Below are positions 48,875 through 59,895 of a DNA stretch of 64,000 nt, piece by piece. The stretch lies in contig NC_089225.1 of the NCBI RefSeq assembly GCF_963924675.1, positions 85,595,951 to 85,659,950 on the forward strand, in the 5' to 3' direction. Below the pieces are notes generated by a model that saw only the letters and a program-made list of their open reading frames with translations, made no database searches and was not told the origin of the DNA. Every line of letters begins with the position of its first letter. Position 1 is the stretch's first letter. Made by a program: the position numbers and the translations under genes. The DNA comes from Phocoena phocoena (lineage: Eukaryota; Chordata; Mammalia; Artiodactyla; Phocoenidae).

Positions 48875-49023
48875 GCTGCCAGGTAAAATACAGGACACAC
48901 AGTTAGATTTGAATTTCAGATTCAAATTCGAATGGGACATACTTCTACTAAAAGATTATTCATTGTTTATCTGAAATTCAAATTTAGCTGGCTGTATTGT
49001 ATTTTCATCTGCTACAGCTGGCA
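48875..49023. repeat. Foldback (palindromic) DNA-transposon-like element
   Basis: The left arm 'taaaatacaggacacacagt' + 'tagatttgaatttcag' and the right arm, whose reverse complement reads 'gaaaatacaatacagccagc' + 'taaatttgaatttcag', form an imperfect inverted repeat over most of its length, centred near 48945. This is the structure of a non-autonomous, MITE-like mammalian DNA element. The family is not named. Confidence 0.65.
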
Positions 49024-49216
49024 GTGTGAGCCAAAATGGGCAGGCTTTTATATCCCTGCCTGTTATTGCATGTGGATCACTTAGGGGATGGTGTGACCCT
49101 AAGCACCCCTGGGAATGGCATTACTCTCTGCTACTGAAGCAATCCCTAAAAGGGCTGACATCTAAGGGCTGTCTGCTGACACCACTCCCAGCAGCTGGGG
49201 CAACAAGTCCTTTCTT

Positions 49217-49424
49217 CTTCTTTTTTTTTTTTTGCGTTACGCGGGCCTCACACTGTCGTGGCCTCTCCCGCTGCGGAGCACAGGCTCCGGACGCGCAGGC
49301 CCACCGGCCATGGCTCACGGGCCCAGCCGCTCCGCGGCATGTGGGATTTTCCCGGCCCGGGGCACGAACCCGTGTCCCCTGAATCGGCAGGCAGACTCTA
49401 AACCACTGCGCCACCAGGGAAGCC
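49217..49424 (-). mobile_element. CHR-2 SINE
   Basis: Reverse CHR-2 copy with an exact 16-base target duplication 'caacaagtcctttctt' (49201-49216 and 49425-49440), evidence of a recent insertion. Confidence 0.96.
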
Positions 49425-49481
49425 CAACAAGTCCTTTCTTAAGTGGCATCTGGGCAGCCCAGCTCCATGTCAGTTGCACTA

Positions 49482-49709
49482 CAGGCCGACCTCCGAGATA
49501 TTGTGATTAGGTTTTAGATCACCGCAATAAAGCGAATGTTACAGTAAAGCGAGTCGCACAAAGTTTTTGGTTTTGAGTGCATGCTACATCTATTTAAATT
49601 ACAAGATGTTAAACAAAATTACAAAATGTTAAAAAGCACTAAAGCCCTCCCAGAACATTTAATTTTAACAGATATTACGGCGTACCTTTCAAAATAAAAT
49701 GTAAAAATA
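49482..49709. mobile_element. Second Tigger-type terminal fragment beside Tigger1
   Basis: 'caggccgacctccgagatat' at 49482 followed by 'caccgcaataaagcgaatgt' and 'agtaaagcgagtcgcacaaa' is a diverged copy of the same Tigger left terminus that recurs 228 bp downstream at 49710. It is preceded by TA (49480-49481). The similarity fades after about 49620 and I find no matching right terminus, so it is an incomplete element or an internally deleted one into which the larger Tigger1 inserted. The right boundary is uncertain. Confidence 0.65.
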
Positions 49710-49933
49710 CAGGCATACCTCGGAGATATTGTGGTTTCGGTTCCAGACCACCACAACAAAGCGAGTATTGCAGTAAAGCCAGTCACATGAAATATTTGGC
49801 TTCTCAATGCATATAAAAGTTATGTTTACACTACACCTCAGTCTATTAAGTGTACAAAAGCACTATGTCAAAAAAAAAAACACCCAACAAAATACACAAC
49901 TTAATTAAAAAATACTTTATTGCTAAAAAAATG

Positions 49934-51725
49934 CTAACCATCATACGGACCTTCAGTGAGTGGAAATCTTTTTGCTGGTGGAGACTTTTGCCTCGATGTT
50001 GATGGCTGCTGAATAATCAGGATGGTGGATGCTGAAGGCTGGGCTGGCCGTGGCAGTTTCTTAAAATAAGGCAATAATGAAGTGTGCCACATCGATGATC
50101 TCTTCTTTTCACGAACAATTTCTCTGTAGCGTGCAGTGCTGTTTGATGGTATTTTACCCACAGTGGAAATTCTTTCAAAATTGGAGTAAATCCTCTCAAA
50201 TCCTGCCACTGCTTTATCAACTAAGTTTATGTAATATTCTAAATCCTTTGTTGTCATTTCAACAATCTTCACAGCACCTTCACCAGGAGTAGATTCCATC
50301 TCAAGAAACCACTTTCTTTGCTCATCTATAAGAAACAACTTTTCATCCATTAAAGTTTTATCATGAGATTGCAGCAATTCAGTCACATCTTTAGACTCCA
50401 CTTCTAATTCTAGTTCTCTTGCTATTTCCACCACATCTGCAATTACTTCTTCCACTGAAGTCTTGAACCCCTCAAAGTCATCCTTACAGGTTATAATCAA
50501 CTTCTTCCAAACCCCTGTTAATGTTAATATTTTGACCTCTTCCCAGGAATCGTCAATATTCTTAATAGCATCTAGAATGGTGAATCTCTTCCAGAAGGAT
50601 TTCAACTGACTTTGCCTAGATCCATCAGAGGAATCATTGTCTCTAGCAGCTATGGCCTTGTATTTCTCAAATAATAAGACTTGGAAGTCTAAATTACTCC
50701 CTGATCCATGGGTTGCAGAATGGATATTGTGTTAGCAGGTATGAAAACAACATTAATCTGTAATCTTGTACATCCCCATAAGAGCTCTTGGTGACTAGGT
50801 ACATTGCCAATGAGCTGTAAGGAATCTTTTTTATCTGAGCATTAGGTCTCAACGGTGGGCCTAAAATATTCAGTAAACTGTGTTGTAAACGGATGTGCTG
50901 TCATCCTTTTATCTCCCATTTAGAGAGCACAAGCAGAGTAGATTTAGGATAATTCTTAAGGGACCTAGGATCTTTAGAATGGTAAATGGGCATTGGCTTC
51001 AGTTAAAGTCGCCAGCTGCATTAACCTCTAACAAGAGAGACGGCCTGTCTTTTGAAGCCAAGCATTGACTTCTCCTCTCTAGCTATGAAAGTGCTAGATG
51101 GCACATTCTTCCAATAGAAAGCTGTTTCATCTACATTGAAAATCTGCTGTTTAGTGTAGCCACCTTCATTAATTATCTTAGTTAGATCTTCTGGATAACT
51201 TGCTGCAGCTTCTACATCAGCACTTTAAAAAATATATTTATTTATTTAGGGCTGTGTTGGGTCTTTGTTGCTGCACGTGGGCTTTCTGTAGTTGCGGCTA
51301 GTGGGGGCTACTCTTTGTTGCGGTGTATGGGCTTCTCATTGTGGTGACTTCTCTTGTTGTGGAGCACAGGCTCTAGGTGTGTGGGCCTCAGTAGTTGCGG
51401 CACATGGGCTCAGTAGTTGTGGCTCACGGGCTCTAGAACACAGGCTTGGTAGTTGTGGCACATGGGCTTAGCTGCTCCAAGGCATGCGGGATCTTCCCAG
51501 ACCAGGACTTGAACCCGTGTCCCTTGCACTGGCAGGGGGCTTCTTAACCACTGCGTCACCAGGGAAGTCCCTACATCAGCACTTGCCTTTTCACCTTGCA
51601 CTTTTATGTTATGGAGATGTCTTCTTCCCTTAAATCTTATGAACCAACCTCTGCTTGCTTCAAACTCTTCTTCTGCAGCTTCCTTACATCTCTCAGCTTT
51701 CACAGAATTGAAGAGAGTAAGAGCC
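49934..51725 (-). pseudogene. Tigger1 transposase remnant (pogo/CENP-B-like), broken
   Basis: The longest open stretch (50605 to 49934) encodes the C-terminal 223 residues of a Tigger1 transposase, beginning [19 protein letters not shown] and ending in the stop at 49934. Further upstream on the same strand, in other frames, are the first catalytic-Asp motif [10 protein letters not shown] (near 51135), the [14 protein letters not shown] segment (near 50710-50750), and the region around [20 protein letters not shown] (near 51660-51710). The second catalytic Asp (normally within an IDNAPGH-like motif) is Gly: codon GGC at 50808-50806. The N-terminal CENP-B-type helix-turn-helix is absent. Frameshifts, the missing catalytic residue and the SINE insertion make it non-functional. 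Related domesticated genes (TIGD family, JRK, CENPB) exist, but this copy shows no sign of retention. Confidence 0.88.
51226..51570 (-). mobile_element. CHR-1 SINE inside Tigger1
   Basis: A reverse-oriented long tRNA-derived SINE, ending at 'accagggaagtcc', with an exact target duplication 'ctacatcagcactt' (51212-51225 and 51571-51584) of Tigger1 transposase sequence. It shows the CHR-1 hallmark of repeated 'cacaactactgagcc' units in its body. Confidence 0.92.
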
Positions 51726-51853
51726 TCTCTTACTTAAAAATGGCACTGATAACTTGGTTCATGCAGAGTTGCCACAAACTTTCAATTTGTAAAAAAATGC
51801 CACATCTGTGAAGCACAATAAAGCAAAGTGCAGTAAAATGAGGTATGCCTGTA

Positions 51854-53339
51854 TCTTGTTGCTAGTGTTGTTGTTTTTAACATTTTGCCATAGGAAACAG
51901 CAATACTCCTGGATCATGTCCAATTTATTTACAGGGCTTGTGCATCACAGTTTGGTGTAATTTTCATCATATTTTCTATTTGGTGATCAATATTGTTTTG
52001 TTGGCATTTTAAAACAAAGTTGTTTTGTTCAAGGACAGTGAACTCCACAGTCTGTTTCCCATGTTGGTGTGGAGTGTGTGTGTGTGTGTGTGTGTTATTG
52101 CCAGCTGTGATATGGATAATAAGCTACGTGTGCCGTGATATTTGAAAGTGGGATGTATAGCTATTTAGATATACAAATAGTTTAGATTAGTTTTTCCAAA
52201 ACTTACTTGTTGATATTGAAATTCTTAGTTTTTTTGGTCAGGTCACATAGCTTCAAAACATTTTGTTTACAGTTTATCTCAGTTCATCCAAACATTTCAT
52301 TACATGGAAAAACTTCACGTTTTCTGCAAGGGCATTTTCAGCATGCAATCTATCTCTCAGATAATTTATCAGAATAACAAACACAAAGTCTTAGAATTGG
52401 ATTCTGGAGAAGGCGAGAGTTTATCTTTTTCTTCTAGAGAAGTGATTGTCTGTCTCTACCATTTGTTTTCTATCTCCAAGTCATGTCTATATCCATGACA
52501 TGAATAGTCTAATACCATGACAATCTAACAGGAATAATATAGCTAGTTCAGTTTTAATGTATGTGCTAAAATATAGTAAATGACAAAATTGTGCAAAAGC
52601 AGATTATATGATCTAAGGAGCTATGTGTTAGCCGTTCTTTTTGCCTCAGAACAACAAAAGGATAAAAATATTTAATGAATGCTGATCAGGGTTTAAGCTT
52701 TCTTTGTTATGTCATTAGAAATCTGAACATGCTAATATGCTGGCAAAAGCTAATATTAATTGATAAAGGTAGATTAATAAATGTTGCTAGTTATAATTAT
52801 AATTAAACTAAATTGAATAGGTGGCTATGTTGGTTAATTTAAAATTTAGAAAAAATTAAATTCTCTGGTAAGGGAGGATCTTGGCCCTCTCTTGTGGAAT
52901 GCTATTTCAATGTAAGAAACAAATATCTGGACCATAATTAGGTTTTGTTTTAGAGTTATACAAATAATTGTATAGAATGGCTGTATTCAAAAGTCTCTAA
53001 TGTGAAGTAAGGAACATAATTCAGAACATTTTGTGCATGAGTCAATGTGTCTGTGGTTTTAAACAGACAAAAATAAAATTTAAAATTCTATTTATAGCCA
53101 AGTGCCATGATTTCAAAATGCTTTTGAAGAAAATTTCAGATCGTTTTAAGTGTTTTCTTTTGGGGCTGTGGCCAAATAAATTATACAGCATCAGTGTTTT
53201 TCAGCTCCAGTTTCAAACAAAATAAATTTCTAATTAAATGTGGAATGGGTAGAGGATTGAATTTTAGTAATTTTTTGGTGAATTTTATTACTACACTTGA
53301 TAAATTGATAGGGTTTGTGAGTCATTATGTTGTGGTTGG
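51854..53339. other. Unassigned AT-rich intergenic DNA with (TG)n
   Basis: (TG)n at about 52074-52095. No gene or clearly named repeat. Confidence 0.5.
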
Positions 53340-53560
53340 GAGTTTATTCTTTGGAGTTAGGCAAACATGCTTCCTGACCCAGTCCTGCTTCATATGACCC
53401 TGGATAAATTATCTGACTTCTACAAGCCTCAGTTCCCTCATCAGTCAAAATGGGATAGTGGCTCCTTCATACAACTGCATGAGGATTAAACGAGATCATT
53501 CAGGTAAAGTTCTTAACATGGTATCTAGCACATCTTGCAGGTGCTGCATAAATAATCTTT
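53340..53560 (+). repeat. MIR SINE
   Basis: 'ttctttggagttaggcaaac', 'aagcctcagttccctcatca' and 'tgcatgaggattaaacgaga' follow the MIR consensus order. Confidence 0.85.
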
Positions 53561-54039
53561 TCTTCCTCCTCCTTCTCTTTGTTATTATTTTTATTATTTT
53601 TTTGTTATTATTTCCTGTATTCTTTTTTGTTTCTCACCAAATTTGGCACTTCCTAAAACATGATTTAAGATGCTGAAGTTGTTGAATTCTTAGGATATAC
53701 TGAGGGTATTATAAGAAACTCATTGGATGAGAAAATTGTCCCTTGGAAATATTTGAGACACAAAAGACAAGAGAAGTAGGAGAACAATAGATATTTTATT
53801 TGAATAAATTACCTCCAAAGATGTGTGGCACCTCTCCCCATAGTTATGCTGCCAAGCTATGGAACTGGGCTTAGAGGAACTGATGCTGTTGGGACCTAGA
53901 CCTCGTAGCTATGTCCTTCTTTATCTTTACATAACAATGTCAAGTGGAAGACCAGAAATGAATTACATTGCCGACTGACCAGGATTTTTGCAAGTCAATT
54001 TTTTAAAAACAAACTATTTACAAAGTACAACGGAAAGTA
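53561..54039. other. Unassigned intergenic DNA
   Basis: A (TTA)n-rich patch lies at about 53580-53610. No gene. Confidence 0.5.
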
Positions 54040-54200
54040 CTGGAAAGCCTGGAAGAGGGGACTCTGAATCCGGTCCCAAGTCACCACAGATTGGTGTGAC
54101 CTTGGGCAATAAGGTCTGCATCTTTGTTTCTACAACAAAGGGTTTGAACTCCTAGATGACTTCACAGGTAACTTCTGTCTCAAATGTTTTCTAATTCTGT
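54040..54200 (+). repeat. MIR-like fragment
   Basis: 'ggtgtgaccttgggcaataa' and 'ctgcatctttgtttctacaa' then 'cctagatgacttcacaggta' resemble a diverged forward MIR. Confidence 0.6.
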
Positions 54201-54394
54201 ATTTTCTTGGATTTTGCAGCAATTGTACTAAGCTAATTTTTTAAGCTTTCCTCGTTCAGGGTTAACTTGTTATAATAGCAGAAATAGGGAAGAAGACCTT
54301 GGGAACAGCGCAGGACTTGAATTCAGGGTTCCAATTCGAGTTCTTGATGTCTTTTTCTGGTGTGTGATCTTAGGAAATCCCTCTACCTAGTGGA

Positions 54395-54546
54395 TCTTAA
54401 CTCTGCTTCACATTCAATTAAACTGGGAGGAATTGTAAAACACTGATGTTGGATTCCAGCCTTGAAGACTCTAAATACTCAGCCATCAGTAGATTGTTAA
54501 AGCTTTCCAGGTGATTAGAATGTGCAGCCAGGATTGAGGATCACTG
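54395..54546 (+). repeat. MER5A-type hAT element
   Basis: 'agctttccaggtgattagaa' and 'gcagccaggattgaggatca' match the MER5A right end, and the left part is recognisable ('ggaattgtaaaacactgatg'). Confidence 0.75.
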
Positions 54547-55242
54547 CAAAAACCAGGGGGCCTTGGTTTCCTTGCATCCAAGATGGAGCTCCTAAAAAGA
54601 ATACCAATAACTGTCTTCTCTGTGTGACAGAATTGAAGATCTAATAAAATAAAACAGATAAAAGCACTTTGCGATGTGTAAACGCATAGTAATGATTAAA
54701 GCAGGCTTTATTAAAGGGTTTAACTATTGTTATGCAAATGCTAGGGATTAGCACTAGTATATTAATTCTGCTGATGGGTTTCTAACCTTTTATATAAAAT
54801 TTACTTGCAGTCTCTAAGAGTAGTTGAGGACTTCCTTCCCCAATTAGTACATGGCAATTTACTTCTGCAGAAACTCCAAGGGCTGCTCTGTGACCCAGAG
54901 AGGGTTTAATAATGATGTGTTGCCTCAGTGATTATTCTCAATAAACACAATTCTTCCAAGTTTTGCATAGCATAGATCATCGCCACAAGTCATCACGACA
55001 TGCTTGTTTATCCCTTTGTACTACAGCTTGTAAGTACACCAAACTGGGATAAACTAGCCGAATGTTTGCATAGTGGGGAGAAAAATCAGCTGTTTTAAAA
55101 ATGTATCCTGTTCCTACTTAACCTCCGTTTAACATAATATCCCTTAAGAACTAAATTTTACGTGTCTCCAGTGGTTATCTTTCTTCAGATATTTTCATGC
55201 CTTGACACTATGACACATTCTTGTCTGTCCAACTATTCCTTT
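54547..55242. other. Unassigned intergenic DNA
   Basis: No gene or clear repeat. Confidence 0.5.
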
Positions 55243-55253
55243 AGAAATATGTC

Positions 55254-55620
55254 AGACTTCCCTGGTGGTGCAGTGGTTAAGAATCCTTCTGCCAATGCAG
55301 GGGACATGGGTTCGAGCCCTGGTTCGGGAAGATCCCACATTCCGTGGAGCAACTAAGCCCGTGCACCACAACTATGAGCCTGCGCTCTAGAGCCCGCGAG
55401 CCACAACTACTGAGCCCGTGAGCCACAACTACTGAGCCCGTGAGCCACAACTACTGAAGCCTGTGCACCTAGAGCCCGTGCTCCGCAACAAGAGAAGCCA
55501 CTGCAACGAGAAGCCTGCGCACTGCAGTGAAGAGTAGCCGCCGCTCGCCACAACTAGAGAAAGCCCGCGTGCAGCAACGAAGACCCAACGTGGGCAAAAA
55601 AAAAAAAAAAAAAAAAAAAA
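55254..55620 (+). mobile_element. CHR-1 SINE with amplified internal unit
   Basis: Forward long CHR-1 copy with target duplication 'agaaatatgtc' (55243-55253 and 55621-55631) and a 25-base-plus A tail. The internal unit 'gagccacaactactga' is present three times in tandem (about 55388-55456), one more than usual, which explains its greater length. Confidence 0.95.
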
Positions 55621-55631
55621 AGAAATATGTC

Positions 55632-56329
55632 TGTGACCATTGCAGTTTTGGTAATAAATACTTCTGCTTTGTCCAGTAGTGTTGAGTAAAGTCACACCTT
55701 GACTTCTGAAATTGGCCCACTGTGGTCTGTCCCTCAGAATGAGCAGGTGTATTTAACATAGACTTGCAGACTTAGTTTTCATGAACTTCAAGGCTGCCTG
55801 TTCGGCTCTGTATACTGGCTGCCTTGCAGCCACTCTTCAGGATTGAGTTTGAGGAACACAAACACAGGGCACTTATAGTGATGGGCTCCAGGAAGGGCTG
55901 TCACTGGGTGTGTTACTCCATCCTCTGACCTGTCATGACTGTAGCCTTCATTCAGCATCTCTCTGCTCACCAGAAAATACATCTTGGCAAAAAAAAAAAA
56001 AAAAAAAAAGTCTGGAATCTTTTCTGTATCTGTATTTTTTTTGCGAATGATTTCTGACATTTCCCTCCATTGTCTAAGTCTGGAAATGACCTCGAAATGG
56101 AGGAATACTTCTTTCTTTAGGAATCCCTTCAAATGCTGAATGTTATTAAGAAATAAGCAATTACTGATTAAACAACTAGTAAAGTTCAGTGAAGAGCTAG
56201 CTCTTTTGGAGTTAGAGCTATGTATACTGTTGCACGTGCTTCTCTGCTCACAAGCATATTAATGCAGTTGATAAAAAAGTTTAACCTTAAGTCAATATAA
56301 ATAAATATATATAGTTAAAAATGGTAGGT
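55632..56329. other. Unassigned intergenic DNA with a poly(A) tract
   Basis: A pure A tract of about 22 bases lies at 55988-56009 with no SINE or L1 body attached and no clear flanking duplication. No gene. Confidence 0.5.
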
Positions 56330-56478
56330 TGACAAACTAGGGCCTGCAGGCTGCATGATTTTTACATTTTTTAAAGTGTTGTAAAAAAATTACCAAGAAT
56401 ATGCGTCAGAAACCATATGGCACACAAGGTCTAAAATATTTACTATATGACTCTTTAGAGAAAATGTTTGTTGACCCC
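56330..56478 (+). repeat. hAT-type MITE remnant
   Basis: Starts 'ggttgacaaactagggcctg' and ends 'aaaatgtttgttgacccc'; the ends are an imperfect inverted repeat. The inner 'ctgcaggctgcatgattttt' and 'ctaaaatatttactatatga' match a common mammalian internally deleted hAT element. Confidence 0.7.
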
Positions 56479-56883
56479 AGAACAATGTGGAAAGTACAAA
56501 TAATAGAGCTCACTTATTTTTGGCTTTTACCAAATAGTACGCTGTCTTGTGTTGAGAAGCCGGAGCTGGGGGACTGAACTAAGAACATGCAGATTATGAC
56601 CCGCTGAAAGGTCGGGGCGGGATGGGGGGCACAAGTCACCCACACGGGCAGGCAGGTAGCCCTCGCAGCATCCGAGATCCCACTTTGGTGAAATGTAATC
56701 CGTAGGGTCATTTGGATTGAAGGCACAGTTTCAATACACCCACACAAAGGAAGCAGAGTCACAAGATTTATTACTTACAGATCCCAGAAGCTGGGGGTGG
56801 GAGGTAATGAGCTGGGGGAAGGGCAGTGACCTCTGTCCCAGGTCACCAGTGAGCAGGAGATAAAGAGTGCAGCAAGCAGCTAT
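56479..56883. other. Unassigned intergenic DNA
   Basis: No gene. 'acaagatttattacttacag' (about 56762) may be part of an LTR in reverse, but this is not supported by both ends. Confidence 0.4.
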
Positions 56884-57064
56884 CACTTATAACTGTATAG
56901 CACAGGGGACTATATTCAATGTCTTGTAATAACCTATAATAGAAAAAAATCTGAAAAAGAATATGTATGTATATACGTATATATGTATAAGTGAATCGCT
57001 TTACACCGGAAACATTGTAAATAAAAAGATTAAAAACTGATTAATTAAAATAAAAAAAAAGAAA
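56884..57064 (+). mobile_element. 5'-truncated L1 3' end
   Basis: 'tgtatagcacaggggactat', 'attcaatgtcttgtaataac' and 'ctttacaccggaaacattgt' are the L1 3' end of cetartiodactyls, followed by an A-rich tail. Only about 180 bp is present. Confidence 0.85.
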
Positions 57065-59895
57065 GAAGGTTGGGGCGGAGGTCACTGACTTTTCACGGGC
57101 TAAACTCTAAGTAGCTACGTGAAGAGGTGCCCAGGAAAAGCACAATGCACACTTAAGGCAGGAATCCTAAAGTCAAGCCCTTGTCCAAATTGTTCAGACT
57201 CTTGAGTGCGAGCAGGGTTATCATACTGTAAAATGCCTACGCAGCAAGTCAGAGAAACAAAAGTTGTTTTTCTCATCACACTCTTTCCCTTGGAGGCATT
57301 AATTTTCACTTGTAAAATCAGTCTTCACAGCCAGTCTAAAAAGAGAATGAAGAACCTCCTCTAGCAGAGTCTGTAACGGAATTCTCTGCTCCCAGCCAGC
57401 TCTCTGGATGGAGCTGTCCTGGAATCAGAGCTGCCGCCCTTTGACCCCTGTGTGTCCAGTTGCTCTCACTCCCCCAGACCACTCCTCAGCATCATCGCCA
57501 TCCACCAATTTGTTGCACACCTTCTTTGACCTTGGCTCTTTGGTCAAATGATTTTTCCATTCTAATTGCTGTTGTGAATCTGTTTTGCTACATTGCCCTA
57601 CTTTTTCACCTGCTTTCATCTTCCAAGGCCCCTCTTCTGTGATCCCTTTTTCTACCTTCTCTCCCAGAATTTCAGCCCTGTTGAGGCAGATGCCTTCCAA
57701 ATCTTATATTTTGACCCTTTTACTTGCTCTTGTGCGGGTCCAGTTTCCTCACTGGTTTCAAAGCAGGTCCGGTCTGCCCCCTGCAACAAACGAGAGCAAA
57801 GACAGGACTTCTGGTGTCTTCCCTCACCGGCCCAGCTGAACCACTTTGGGAGCAGCACAGCTACCCTTTGTGGACGCTGCTTGCACACACCCTTCCTTGT
57901 GTTCAGTTAGTATCCACATAGCTTGCTGTAATTTTCTTCCCATGGGCCTCCTGGCCGTTTGTTTTCACCTACGACTCCAGCAGTTTTTCGCATATACTAA
58001 GTTCACCAGGCCACTCCAATGGTCCCTGATGCTCTTGGGATCCAGCACACATGTCTAACCAGAGCTATTACGGCACCCAAACTTCTGGTACTTTCCTCCC
58101 TTCATTCCACTCCAGCTTGCTGAATCCCTCCCTCCTACCTGTGAGTGCCCCTCTACCCAATACACATTTATCAAATGCTGACTCCATTCTGGGTACTATG
58201 CTAGGCTCTACAGATCAGGGATGAATGAGACGCAGCTTAAGTCTCAGTGTTTTTTGACAGGGGAAAGATTATATGCACAGACATGAATATAGAGCAAAGC
58301 AGTAGATGATGATGGACAAAATTTCTAAATATTATAAGCACAGAGGGGACTATTTAGAACTAGACTCTCTAACAATAAACATTCCAAGCTACCTAATGAG
58401 ACTATTACTAAATCAAACAAATTAACTGCTTAAAGGATATTTGATTCTGTTCTTAACCTCCCCTTAAATATATGGTTTAAGGGCCAAACTTCTAATACAT
58501 TCTTTTCTGAGTGATTTACTCCTTCTCTGACTCACTATCTCATTTACTAATACATTATCTAGGCTCTGGTCGAGTCTGTAAACATTAAAGTTCTGTAAAT
58601 AAATGCAGTTTTTGGATTACAGTGCAAAAGACAACATCGTTTTTTTTGCAAATACTTCTGCTCCTTACTAGAAATGGAATTCAGTCCTTATTCTGTTTCC
58701 CAAGTGCATGGGATTGTGGCTGCTGACTGGTTGGTATGCAGGTGGTCTGGGTAACTCATGGCTTTATTTATTGGAAGAGGCTTTGAGAGGTTGTTACTCA
58801 ATTGTAAGAGATGCCTTTTAAAGAACGTTGCATCTGGGCATCTTTTGCCTTTCATTTCCTTTTCCCTTCTCATTCCTTGTCCACCTCCTTTGCCCCCAAG
58901 CCCTTTTCCAGGATTATATCATTATATCAAACATAAATTGGGAAAACCTAGCCAGGACATGCTTGTCTTGAGGGAGACACCCCCAAGAGCACTGAGCTGC
59001 AAGTAGGAACTATGGGGAGGTGGGCATGTTCACCAGTTTGCCCCATGTGCCTCCTGCTACTGGTACCTCCGCTGGTCTATTCATTCATGACATATTTTGA
59101 GAGACTTCTCTGTGCCACAAACACCACGCTAGCTGCTAGGGACACAAACTGAGCCAAAGGGAAAACTGTTGCTGCCACATTTGGGGGAGGTAGCATCAAT
59201 GACAAGTTCACATTAATAAATGTGTGATAACAAATTGATATCCTAGCTCTGATACAAAGAGGAAGAGCTAATATTAGTGTTTAATTCTCTAACAATTCTG
59301 AGATCTCTGGTCTCTCTGTGTGTGTGTGTCTGTCTCGTCTCTCTCTCTCCCCCTTCCCTCTGTTAACTGGGGGTGGAGAAGACAGCTAACAACACCGAGT
59401 CCTGTCATTGCTGTCGTGCGTTATACCCACATCCTTTCTCTTTATTGTGAGATTCTTGATCCCCCAAAGTAGATGGTATTATCTCCATTTTAAGTACACA
59501 TAACGGAGAAAGACAACATTGCTATTACTCAGACTGTCATTGGGACGGCGAACAAATGAATGCTTGCATTATGGGAGTTTGGGGGCAGAAATATGCCACA
59601 GGCCCTAATTTGAAACCATCGTATTTAGTTTCTGCTGATCCACCCAATTCAGGGATTTTATTATTTTTTTACAGCAGTGAGAGAAAAATCTTTCTTTCTC
59701 TGCACAAGTCAGGACCAGATCTCAAAATCTGCAATGTGCCCTCTCCGATGCACGCCCACCCACCGGCTTGACAAATGCTGGATTTCCCATGATAGCTGCC
59801 ACACACTCGGTTTCTCATCTCCCTATTTCTTCCCCGCCAGAATTTCTAAATCCTTCCGGAACACGTCCAGTCATCCTTTCTGAACTTTTGAGCTC
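57065..59895. other. Intergenic DNA upstream of the ADAM23 island
   Basis: About 2.8 kb with no exon seen. Overlapping open frames at 57425-58058 lack recognisable domains. Ancient-repeat patches are visible at about 58155-58350 and 59080-59240, a (TC)n patch at 59322-59350, and a MIR-like tail near 59470-59520. Repeat density falls compared with the rest of the window. Confidence 0.5.

Larger units (their letters stand above)
49710..51851 (-). mobile_element. Tigger1 DNA transposon with both terminal repeats
   Basis: The left end 'caggcatacctcggagatat' (49710) and the right end, which ends 'aaatgaggtatgcctg' (51851), are inverted copies of the Tigger1 terminus. Both are flanked by TA (49708-49709 and 51852-51853), the target duplication of Tc1/mariner-type elements. 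The transposase remnant reads on the minus strand. Excluding the SINE inserted at 51226-51570 and its target duplication, about 1.8 kb remains. Full-length Tigger1 is about 2.4 kb, so some internal sequence has been lost, chiefly the N-terminal DNA-binding part of the transposase. Tigger1 was active in early eutherians (established knowledge); this is a fossil. Confidence 0.92.

Noticed and set aside
55988..56009. Another poly(A)-only retroinsertion
   Set aside because: Unlike the tract at 41474, no flanking duplication is visible, so simple slippage growth is equally likely.
57425..57910. Open frames of 78-105 codons on both strands before ADAM23
   Set aside because: No domain or codon-use support, overlapping antisense; likely chance frames in moderately GC-rich DNA.
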